Assembly (NCBI RefSeq): GCF_020360975.1
Contig: NW_025408667.1
Coordinates: 5,518,001 to 5,582,000, forward strand
From: Hirsutella rhossiliensis
Taxonomy: Eukaryota; Ascomycota; Sordariomycetes; Hypocreales; Ophiocordycipitaceae
Length of the DNA stretch: 64,000 nt
Reading direction: 5' to 3'
The notes under the pieces are model-generated. The model saw nothing but the letters and a program-made list of their open reading frames with translations, ran no database searches and was not told the origin of the DNA. The translations under genes and the position numbers were made by a program. Each line of letters starts with the position of its first letter. Position 1 is the first letter of the stretch. Positions 33,965 to 44,200 of the stretch are shown here, piece after piece.

Positions 33965-34046
33965 CTGCTGTGCCGGATTTTTTGGGCCAACTAAGTGGCG
34001 AAGACACTTAGTTGGGCTGCTGTGGCCCCACACCAAGATCAACGGG
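33965..34046 (-). repeat. P1 right inverted repeat
   Basis: Reverse complement of the left end, without the 19-bp duplication. The hairpin arms are intact. Confidence 0.92.
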
Positions 34047-34048
34047 TA

Positions 34049-34357
34049 TATATTAGTAAAAAAGAACTTCTTATAAAACTAATATACGCTTATAGTAAGT
34101 ATATATTATAAATAAAATACTAACTAAAACTAGGAATTAATTTAATAGTATTAATTACCCTTAGTAATAATACTATACTAAGGCTATAGGGTATATATAT
34201 ATAAAAGCGGCCCTTAATATACTATGCTTAACTAGAGCGCGTAGTATAAAGAGACGCCGCTTAAGTTTATATACCTTAATAAAGTAAGTTAATAAACTTA
34301 AAGCAGCGATATAATACCTACTTAAGCGCCGAGCGACTTTATAGAAAAAGTAATATA
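34049..34357. other. RIPed spacer between the two DNA transposons
   Basis: AT-rich, nearly without CpA/TpG. The small open frame on its minus strand has no coding character. The spacer shows that P1 and P2 were inserted separately. Confidence 0.5.
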
Positions 34358-34786
34358 TACCATGCCCCACCCCCCTTTCGGTAACACCCACCTTTCGGTA
34401 GCGCAATTGAAAAATTCTCCACCAAAAGTCTACCATTTGAACTACATGAAATATGATCAGAACTTAACATTATAAACACAAAAATTATATCATTCCGTAG
34501 AGAAATGGACGCTCTTATATGTACCGGCGCTTTTTACCATTCGCCCGGATCTGGTGGTGACTGGAAGGGCTTCGGTGCCACCTTGACTTCGATCACTGAA
34601 GCTGTCTCCACCTCTGAGACCGCCTCCTCCTCTGTGTCAGAATTCAGCACAACGGCTATCTCTTGGCTTTTAATTTGGGGAATGGCTTCTCAGCCACCAA
34701 AGCTTCACTGAGAGTCATGAACCGTCTGTTCGGGTTCGGAATTGCTCTCCTCCTCTTGCCTCTCTGCAGCCGGGCCACTTCTTCCT

Positions 34787-36186
34787 CTAGCTTCGCGATT
34801 CTGTTGCTGTGCTCGGCAAGCGTCTGTTCTGGGCTTCAAAGCCTCTAGCTATCACGGCGTATCGTCTCCGGGTGCCAGGAGTCTTGTTCTTTCCGAAATC
34901 GCGAATCTGGCGGCTGTTTCTTGGCGTATCATCAGAACTCAAAAATGGCGCGGACTTTGGAGACGTCTCTACAATGTCCGCGTGAATTTCTGGATGCCGC
35001 AATGCCTTGGATCGTGAGATCGGCCAATTCCCAGTGACCCTCCAGCCGGACAATATATTCTTTGCCGTCATTCCAACCTCGCGCGCTTTAGCATATGCCG
35101 TATAAAATTGACCTTATGAACAGGCGCAGAATCGGTCAAACAGGTCAATTTCTGAAGTTCTTTCCGGTAAGCTGCCTTGAGGCATTGAATACACCGTTAT
35201 CTAACGGCTGGAGGCCATGAGAGCAGTGGGCAGGAAGGTAACAGCAATAAACGTTGTTCAAAAAGCATGTGGCCATCCATGCATCCTGGTCCCGGTTAAC
35301 GGTAATTCCTACAGAGGTGGATAAAGAAACGCACCGTTGCATGACTTCCATGTCCATCTAATATGATCAGTCTAGCATCTGAGGCATCGGCTGGTCGCGT
35401 CTGGGGCAAATAGACCTCTCAAGCCACTCAATAGCGATATGGTTGTCCGTCCATCCGTTGGGCGACGTTATGTAATGCCAGTCGGCTATTTTGCCGAATT
35501 CCGTCAAGAACCACTGTTTCTGAAGTTCTTTGCCCTTAAAGATAATGCCAGGGGTAAGGACACGGCCGTCCGCGGTGATAGCTTCAATAAATGAGGTCCA
35601 GTTGCGGGACTGTGGCCCTTTCAGAAGGGCCTTCCGTTTTGGGCCCGCATTCCCAACCACAAGGCTATCCAAACCTGGAAAAAGAGTCTGGTTAGTAAAA
35701 GTAATGAAAGACAAGCCAAATACTCACCAAAGCCAGACATAATACCGCCTTCGTCAACATTCACGGTATTTTCTGGTTTAATCCATCCATACTCTTTTCC
35801 TGATATCGAAGAACCAGTGAACCGCACGAGGCGTAAAAGCATTAAATCGGTTAGCTTCCTGACGTCTCCCACGCTTGTTCTTGATGTCCGGATGGCGATT
35901 GATGAATTTAGAGACCCAGTTGCGCCCCACTGTCCGCTCGTTGTTCAGTTGTTTCATAAGAGCCTCCACACATGCGCGGATCTGACTGTGGAGGAGCATA
36001 GCCGAGAGACTCTTGGCGGAGGATCCAAGAAACCAAGCGAGCTTCCTGAGACTTACTCAAGAGTTGACGAGGCTGGATCTGATCAGCCAGGGCTACCTGG
36101 CCTTTGAGTCTGTCGGAAATAGACTGCTGAGGTATGTCATACTTTTGGCGGCGCGGTACTGCGACAAGCCGTTTTTGTGACATCAA
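34787..36186 (-). pseudogene. P2 Fot1-type DDE transposase, frameshifted, one intron
   Basis: Starts MMSQKRL at 36,186. Contains a psq-type helix-turn-helix (IPQQSISDRLKG), then, after a frame change near 36,000, the CENP-B-like part (GRNWVSKFINRHPDIKN). After another change near 35,800 it gives KPENTVNVDEGGIMSGFG with the first catalytic Asp. An intron follows, then LDSLVVGNAGPKRKAL and ITADGRVLTPGIIFKGK. The second Asp is in LIILDGHGSH near 35,350 and the third in LQPLDNGVF near 35,190, again in shifted frames. The C-terminus has the GWRVTGNWPISRSKAL segment of Fot1 proteins. The stop is at 34,787. Several 1-2 base frameshifts make it inactive; there is no RIP. Confidence 0.85.
35675..35727 (-). 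other. 53-bp intron in the P2 transposase
   Basis: On the minus strand GTGAGT donor, TTTACTAAC branch site and TTCCAG acceptor 16 bases further on. Splicing joins MSGFG to LDSLVVG, the expected family sequence. Confidence 0.82.
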
Positions 36187-36539
36187 TTATCGCATTAGCT
36201 ATAATATCCTCCGTATAAATACCTGAGGCCGCTTTAAGGTCATTTGGTCATGTGGTGGAGGAATAACGAGAAGAATCATCGTCAGGAGGCGGAAGGAGAT
36301 TAGGGGGTTGGATGGTAATTTCGCGTGCAAGGTACGCACAGGCCACAGACCCCTGTACAAACATTCAACCATCGAAAAGTAGAATTCAATCAATCCTCTA
36401 TCTACTCCAAGTGACGGCTTGTGAATATCTTCAAAGCTGGCTGGAATCGGTGTAAGTGAAATTGATGGGTTTTGGTGGGGATATTTCCTAATGCGCTACC
36501 GAAAGGTGGGTGTTACCGAAAGGGGGGTGGGGCATGGTA

Positions 36540-39370
36540 ATAAACTCGCGGGCTTTATCTTAAGCGTATAGTTTAGTAAGGTATAAGTAGTAGTTAAATA
36601 GCTCTTTAAGGTAAAGAGTCGCGCTAGTAACGTATTATTAGCTTAGTAGTACTTTATATAGATTAAAGCTTTAAGATAATAATCTAAGAAATAATTAAGG
36701 AGGTAGTTATAGAAGAACTCTACCTAGGTATTACTTTAGTCCTAAGGGGCTTAAAGCGAACCTAAGCTACAATTATAGCTAAGACTAAGGGACTAACTTA
36801 ATATAAAGCTATAGTATAGTAGGTCTTACTACGCTATAAATATAAGATTATCTTAGTCTTTACTAAGGCACCGCTTAAAACCCTAAGCTATAAACCGAAG
36901 GATATAGTAAAGGTAATAAACGCGGCCTTAAAGCTTATAAGCGCTATAGTAGCGAGGCGCCTTTAAAGTAAGGATATTATAGTTATATTTAATACCTTAG
37001 TAAGAGCCTATTAAAGGGACTAAGGCTAGGTTAAGACTATATTTAGGCTAGAAGCTATAATTACCTACCGCGTATATATAGTAGTCGCTAAGAATATCCC
37101 TTTAAAGGTAGTAATAGTAAATAAAGAGTAATTACTTTATAAGATTATAAAGGAGAATAAAGTTAAGGTCTTTTAAGCTTAAGCGCTATACTCTTAATCT
37201 AAGATATTAATAGTAATAACTATACTTATTAAGGTTAATAGCTTAAAGGAGGCTAATAAGCTTTATAACTTAAGTCTAGTCCTTAAAGTATAAATCTTTT
37301 AATATAAACCTTATAATAAGTTAGTTTAACTATTAAGGTACTATAATTACTATAGATATAGCTATATTACTAAGCGGTAAATATTAATATAACTTTATAG
37401 CTAATATAAGAGTATAATATATAATAAAAAGGAGGATAAATATAAAGCTAAGAAAGGTAAAATCCTTAATAACTATATCTTATATTTAAGGGACTACTTA
37501 TTATAGACTTAAACCTACCTTATAACGAGTAAAGCCTAGTAAAAAGTAAGGGAAAACTACTTATAAAGACCTTAATAGTTTATAAATACCTAGGAATATA
37601 CTAAGTACTAAGTATTACCTACTATTAAAACCTAAGGCGTTATTAATTTAACTATAGTTTAAAAGTAAGGACTAAGGAGACCGCGCTAAGATAAGAGGTT
37701 AAGCTTAAAATACTTACTAGCTAGTAAGGCTAGGGAGGCTAAACTAAGTATAAACGATATTTATAAGTATAGTAAATAAAAAAGCGCTAAGAGATAAAGC
37801 GCCTCCCTCCTTATATAAATAAACCCTTTTACCTTAACCTTACCTATATATAATTAAAAGTATTATTTTAGAATATATAAAAGAGATATAAGCTAGTATA
37901 GCTAGCGCTTTACTACTAAGCTAGCTTTAACTTAATAGTACTATAGAAAGTAAAAGCTATACTAAGAAGCAGGGCCCTACCCCTTAAAGCAACGCCTTAT
38001 AGCTTAGTTTATAAGGAAGGGAGGTATATACTATATATATATAAGAAGCTTAGGCTAAGGATATAGTCGCCTTAGTTTAAACTAAACTAAAGTAAGGTAG
38101 CTTTTAAGAATAGTACTAAACTATAAGCGATTTACTTATTACTAAGGGCTATAAGGACTAAAGTATTATAAGACCTAGGCGTAATTAACTTAAAGTACTT
38201 TATAGTAATAGTAAGAGACTTTAATATCTACTACTTACTTTAAGATAAATATAATAAAACCTTAGATAGTACGATATAACTTATATAAAAAGTAATAAGA
38301 CTATATCTTAAACTTACTACCTTAAAAAAAGATTATATAAGATTTTCTTATAGCTAAAAAGATAGTACTATTAACTTAGTATAGGTAATATTAAAGACTA
38401 GGATATAGTATACTAAGCTTAACCTAGACCTAACTAAGTTAGACTATATCCCTTAGACTATTATAATATAAATTAATACCTAGGCTTAAGCGCTTAAGCT
38501 AGCCCTAAGGTAGAAAGAAGTAGAAGCTAAGCTAGTTAAAGCTAAGACTACGTCCTAGCTAAGATTATACTAGCTAACGCTCTAAACGCTAAAGGATATT
38601 AACTAGGACCTAGACTATATCTTTACTACCTTAGTATTAATCGCGATAGCTATAGTTTTATACTAAGAGTAAGTATTACTTAAGGGTAATATATAGTTTA
38701 CTTTAAAGGTAAGAAGGGTAATAAGGGAGGCTAAGAAAGTAAGGAGGAAGTATAAGTAAGAAAAAAGTAAGGTAAACTAAGAAGACCTATATAAGGTAAT
38801 AGCGGCTTAGAAGTAAACTATCTATAAGGTAAGGAAGGCCTATTAGTATAAGTTCTTAAAGGAATTTAGTATTAATAATACTAAGCTTTAAAATATAAAA
38901 AGGTAAGCTAAGCTTTATAGTAAGCTATTATTAAAACTAACTTATATCCTACTACTAATAAAGGAAAGTAAGGACTAATTAATAGAAACTTTTAAAGGGA
39001 AGGCTTAAATACTAGCTATTAAGTTCTTCTTACTAAAGGCTAATATAACTTAAGGGCTACCTTAGCTTATAGCTAAGGCGACCCCTATAGTTAACTAATA
39101 GATTAAGCTAGCTAATATCTTTATAATACTAAGTAAGATAGTAAGCTAGAAAGTAGTAAGCTTAAATAGCGTCCCCTTAGGGTTTATTAAAAAGTATAGA
39201 CTAGCCTTAGTTTAGCAACTAGCTATAATCTTTAATACCTATACTTAAGTTTTATATTTCCTAGGGCGGTTTTATAGTATAATTATAGTAGTACTTTAGA
39301 AGCTAGGTAAGAAGCTAAAAGCTTATTATATAGTAAGGGGATAAAGGCCGATTTCCTTCTTATAGAGCTA
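36540..39370 (+). pseudogene. LINE-B relic: ORF1 zinc knuckles and endonuclease (RIPed, 3' truncated)
   Basis: Plus strand. Around 37,330-37,440 a CCHC array is recognisable in RIPed form (RYYNYYRYSYITKR, Cys and His turned to Tyr). The endonuclease is clear from RDFNIYYLL at about 38,211-38,240 (GDFNxHHPxW in Tad/I-type LINEs) and from STINLV followed by a DY segment near 38,360-38,450. Near 39,260-39,350 a VVL.KLGKK..AY segment marks the start of RT, after which homology ends. So it has ORF1, endonuclease and the first part of RT only. Confidence 0.72.
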
Positions 39371-40980
39371 ATAAAGGGGGATATAGTAAGGTCCTAAACT
39401 AACTTTAAGATAGTTATAAGGATAAAAGTAGCGGCGGACTCTTTAGTTTTAGCCTTAGATAAAGCCTTAGATATAATAAGCGCCTTACTCTTACCCTTCC
39501 CCTTACTAAAAGGGGCTAAGGCTAGAGAGGACCTAATATAATTATTACTACTATTCTTATTATTATAGTTATCCCTAGTAATAAAATAGAAATAGTTAGT
39601 AAGATTATTAACTATTATAAGAGTCTTTTAAGTAGCTAAGAGCGACTTAAGCTTAACTTAGGCTAAGGTCTTAATAGTATCGCTAAACTTACCTAAGTAC
39701 TTTTCTAGGATCTTATATATATAGTAGGTATTATTTATAAAATAAGTAAAAGCTAAGGTAAGGTCTTAATATTATTAGTAATTATAGCTATACTAAGGGT
39801 AGACTTACTTAACGCGCCCTTACCCTTAGTAGTAAGGGCCTTTTAACTAATATAAATATAAGTTTTTAAAGTAGCGTAGTAAAGATACTTTTAAACTAAA
39901 CCTTAAATAAAAGAGGGACTATTAACTTTAAACTAAGCTTAATAAAAAGTATATATAGCTACCTTACTTTTAAAAGTAATCTAAATATAGATTAATACTA
40001 AACTTAAACTATATTATAGTAAGATAAGGATACTTACTTAATAATAGAACTAGTTAAAGTTAATAAAAGTAATATATACTTTAGCCGTTATAGCTAGTAA
40101 AGTTAGTAAAAGTACTAAAGGTAGGACTAACCTAAGATAGAACTAAGATTAATACTTATAAGATTAGTTTTAATAGCTAGTAAAGGACTTATAAGTAAGC
40201 TTATTAATAAGGCGCTTAATATATATAAAATATAAGATAGAGCGCTTTAAACCTACTATAGTAGCGACCTTCTTATATAAAAAGGGATTAAAAGGAAGTA
40301 AGCTATTACTACCTAAGCTAGCTTCTTAGTTAGATATTATATAGTAATAAGCGAGCGGTAGATATAGTATAAGTAAGATCTAAGAATATAGAAATAAAGT
40401 AAGTAAAAGATAAAGCCTATATAAGAAATAATAGATAGGGAGGTAAGAGGAGGTAAAGATAAAACTATAAGGGGGAGGGTAGGTATATATATATAAGCTA
40501 GAAGCGCGTAATTAATAACTATATAATAGACAGTAAATATAAGCTACTATACCCTTAATTAAGAAGTTATATAGTTAAAAGAGAGCTGAATTTTAATTAG
40601 TAAAGCTAGCTAACTAAATTTTAATTAGCTAGCCCTACTTAGGAGCGACCTATACTAGTACCTAGCCTAGTAACTAAATATTACCTACCTTACTAGCTAA
40701 TAGACTAATAGGCTAACGTAGTAATAGCTAAGTAGCTATAATATAATAACTATAAGGAATAAAAGCGCCTATAAGATAGCCCTTAAAAAGAGACTATTAC
40801 CTATAACCCTAGGCTTAAGCTAGTAAGCTTAGGCCGCGGCCGCTTAGGTTAATTAATTAAGATTATACTAGTAACCTATCTAGAGGTATCTAGAACTTTA
40901 GCGTTAAATAAGAAGGAAAAACTAAAGTACTTAGAGTAAAACCCTCCTTTCTTTTATAGCTAGTCCGCCCTAAAGCTAGG
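39371..40980 (-). pseudogene. Retroelement gag-like relic (RIPed)
   Basis: Minus-strand frame from about 40,400 to 39,380 with TAA/TAG interruptions and a Lys/Ser-rich C-terminal part (SKGKGKSKALIISKALSKAK) typical of retroelement gag tails. No RT or protease attached. The upper half (40,450-40,980) is AT-rich with nothing recognised. Confidence 0.4.
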
Positions 40981-40988
40981 TCGCGGTT

Positions 40989-41614
40989 ATAATATATAGG
41001 AATCTTATACCGGCTATTATAGGTATCGTTTTAGTTAGTTAAAATCGCGTTAGCCCCGCTATAAAGTAACCTTAAAAAGTAAGTCTTTTATATATATAGG
41101 GTATATAGCGTTAATTAGTAGTATAAGCGTTTTTAGTTAATAGTTAATTATATAATTATCCTTAACCTTATCTTATAAGGATATCTTCTTAGGCTCTACT
41201 TTATTTTTCTACTATAAGGCTTAGCAGGCTAATTTTTATTAATACTAGCCTTTAGCTAGGCCGGTAGTTAGGTTATTATACTAGCTTTACGCTATACTTA
41301 TTAAGTTACTAGTATCGGCCCTAGGTTTTTATTTTCCTAGTTAAGGGGCCCGGACTAAGGTTAAAGGGAGGTCCTAATAAATTCGTTACTAGGTCTAAGT
41401 AGGCGAGGTCTAGGCCGGCCTACTTATAGCGGGGCTAGACTACTAGTATATTTATAAGCGCTTTTAAAAGCGCTAATTAGCTAATTAATAAGTAGGTTAG
41501 CGTAGCTTACTAGTTTAACTAAAAATTAATTATACCCTTAGCTAGATTTAAACTAACTTTAGCGTTATAGCTAGTAGACTTCCTAGGTATATAACTACTA
41601 TACTATAAGGGTTA
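40989..41614. repeat. R4 copy B, 626 bp
   Basis: Same length as 17,538-18,163 and less strongly mutated: it keeps more CpG-containing and CCGG sites. The 18-bp palindrome is at 41,457-41,474. Confidence 0.75.
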
Positions 41615-42602
41615 GCTGCTTAGGATAGAAGCGGCTATAGCTTAAAAGGGCCTACGCTAAACTATAAGCGCGTAGGGGAAGCTTTTTATAGCTAGCGTAA
41701 ATTTCTAATATACTATTACTAAGACCTTATTTAAGGTAGACCTATATTAAAAGAGGGGAGGGTTTTCCCTTAAGCACTTTAGTTTTTCCTTCTTATTTAA
41801 TATTAAAGTTTTAGATACTTTAGCTAGGTCCTTAGTATAATCTTAATAATAATATATATATATTAATAGCTACTTACTAGCTTAATATTTATTAATATTA
41901 AAGGTAAGGCTAAAGGTTATTAATAGTCTTAAGGTAAAGGAAATTACTATATTAAGGTATAAGTTCTATAAAAGAGAGTATAAGGGTTTAAGCTATATAT
42001 ATAAGCTTTTTTTAGAATAAAAGAACGGTTACTAGCTATACTTAGTAAGGGAAGGAGGTGCCTTAGGTACCCCTTAAGCTTTTAAGAGCTTTAGTTACTA
42101 CTAGGGCTAGCTTAGTTATTATTAAGTAGGTCTATAAGACCTAGCTAATACTAAAAAGCAGTAAATTTAACTTCTTAAAGTAGCTTTATAAGCCTATTAG
42201 CTATTATTTCGTTTATTTATACTTATTCTATATAAATAGTACCTTTTTAAATCTTATAATAAAGCTAATAATAATAAATATTAATATAATAAAGCTTTAT
42301 AACTAGCTTAATAATTTCCTTTATAACTAGCTATATAGTCTACTTACTATTATATTAAATTATAAGATTAGTATCTATATTAAGAGTTAATTTATTATAA
42401 AGGTATTAAAAGGTAATAAGCTCCTTAGACCTTTATAATAAAGCTAGAAGTTTTACTTTTATATATAAGGTTATTATTATATCCTATTAACTTAATTTAA
42501 ATATAATAACTATTTTAAAGAGCTTAATAATATAGCTTTATATACTTTTTCTATCTATTTAATTACTTATAAAAGAAGTATTTAATATTACCTTATAAAT
42601 TC
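41615..42602. other. AT-rich RIPed sequence, nothing recognised
   Basis: No convincing frame on either strand, no match to other repeats in the window noticed. Confidence 0.4.
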
Positions 42603-43091
42603 TATTATTCTTATAAAAAAAGATATAAGAAGTATATAAAAATATATAAAGGTAAAATTAAAAGTAAGGAGTAAGATAGGTAGGGTAAAGTTATTTAATT
42701 CTTATAAAGGTAGTAGTTATAGTAAGGGAGTAATTAGTATATTACTTTAATTATTTATTTTTCCTTTATTTAATAACCTTTTTTAAATCCCTTTAATATT
42801 ATAATTAATAAAGAAGATCCTACTTAAAGAAGCTATTAATATCCTTTTAACTACTAAGCCTTTTATTAGTTTTCCCTTTCTTTTCTAGCTATTACTAGTA
42901 TATCTATCTTATTTCTTACTACCTTTATAGGAAGCTATCGCTACTTTTTATTCCTCTCTTACCCTTACTCTCCTTTCTATACCTCCTTTTAGCTCTTTCT
43001 TCCTTCTTTTACCTTAGTCTTTTAGCTTCCTAGGTCCCTCTTACTAAGGGATATCTTTAAGAACTATAAAATTAAGCTACGCTTTACGATA
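42603..43091 (-). repeat. R3 copy C, LTR-like repeat
   Basis: About 489 bp, third copy of the family at 17,059 and 30,379, same orientation, the most mutated of the three in its middle part. Ends CTTTACGATA. Confidence 0.7.
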
Positions 43092-44200
43092 TACCCCCTT
43101 AGCTATAACTTACCCTTTAAGGGTATAGCTAATATTACTTTAAGCTAGTAAGCGTATATTAAGGAGGTTCTTAGCTTTATACTTATCTTTTTACTTAAGG
43201 AATATAAGGACCTTTTTAGGTCCCTAGGCTCTTTTAGACCTACTTAAAGAATAAAGGCTTAAATAGGAAAAGTCCTATATAAAAGGGAGCCTTCTTTATA
43301 TAATAACTAGTATTATTCCTAAGGGATAAACCTATTAAGGGGTTTATATTAATAGATATAATAGGGCGTAGTCTAAGTAATAATAAGTATATTATATTAG
43401 TAATATATTAAAGGTTATAGACTATAGACTATAACTAAGTAGTTAAGTAATCGGAATTAAAGATAAATCGTAATAAAGATCGTAATAATTATAATATTAA
43501 AAACTATCGAGCTATCTATTTAAAGGAGTATTCTATTCCTTCCTTATATATCTTAAGAGCTTCCTTAGATTGCTAAGAGCACTAAGTAATCCTATCGCCT
43601 AAGAGCGCTAAAGCGCTAGAGCGATCCTATAATCCTAGCTATAAAGCGTTAAAGCACTAAAGTAACCTATTACTTTAAACTTAATTAGCCCGTTAGTCCG
43701 TTTAATATTCCTTACTCCCTATATTATATATTCTTATAATATATACTAGTCCCTATAGTTTACTAAACTATAGTTATAATAAGATACCTTTTATTTTTTT
43801 ATTCTTACCCTTAAGACTTACTACCTTAGCCGCCGTATATAAATATACCCTTATCGCGTTATATATAAGTATATTATTCTTTATTCTTTTATCCTTTAAG
43901 GATATACTACTAATAGTATATCTAGTTATATTTAAAAATCCTATTCTTATAATTTTAATAAATAGTATTAATAATTAAAGCTAGTATCTTAGACTAAGAT
44001 CTATAGTATTAAAATTATACCTTACTCTTATTATATTCGGTTAAGCTTAACTTATAAGGTTAGCAAGCGTTTTAATTAGTATTCTAAATATACCTTTATA
44101 AGTCGTTCTTATAATAGTTATAATATAGCGTCCGCTTATTTATTTTATCCCTTTCCTTCCTTATTATTCTTTTTACTAATATTCCTTTTTTTTTAGTTTA
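43092..44200. other. RIPed sequence, possible LTR
   Basis: Contains a GCGCTAAAGCGCTAGAGCG repeat cluster at about 43,600-43,620 and a TATATAAATATACCC box near 43,838 with pyrimidine-rich sequence after it. It could be the terminal repeat of Gypsy-3, but no second copy was seen in the window. Confidence 0.3.

Larger units (their letters stand above)
31278..34046 (+). mobile_element. P1: pogo/Fot1-type DNA transposon, 2,769 bp, not RIPed
   Basis: Inverted repeats of about 80 bp start CCCGTTGATCTTGGTGTGG and are flanked by TA (31,276-77 and 34,047-48). Each inverted repeat contains a hairpin: CCAACTAAGTG at 31,309-31,319 pairs with CACTTAGTTGG at 31,327-31,337 around a 7-base loop, mirrored near 33,986-34,014. 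The left end carries a 19-bp tandem duplication (CCCAAAAAATCCGGCACAG). The composition is normal and the RIP signature stops at both ends, so P1 came in after RIP or escaped it as a single copy. The transposase is frameshifted. Confidence 0.93.
34360..36537 (-). mobile_element. P2: pogo/Fot1-type DNA transposon, 2,178 bp, not RIPed
   Basis: Perfect inverted repeats of about 46 bp (CCATGCCCCACCCCCC at the left, complement at the right), flanked by TA at 34,358-59 and 36,538-39. Each repeat contains a tandem motif CCTTTCGGTAAC / CCTTTCGGTAGC, a possible double transposase-binding site. The interior encodes a transposase on the minus strand. Base composition is normal and RIP ends at both borders. 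Confidence 0.93.

Noticed and set aside
34173..34436. Minus-strand 87-residue frame between P1 and P2
   Set aside because: It runs from RIPed spacer into the P2 inverted repeat, so it is a chance frame.
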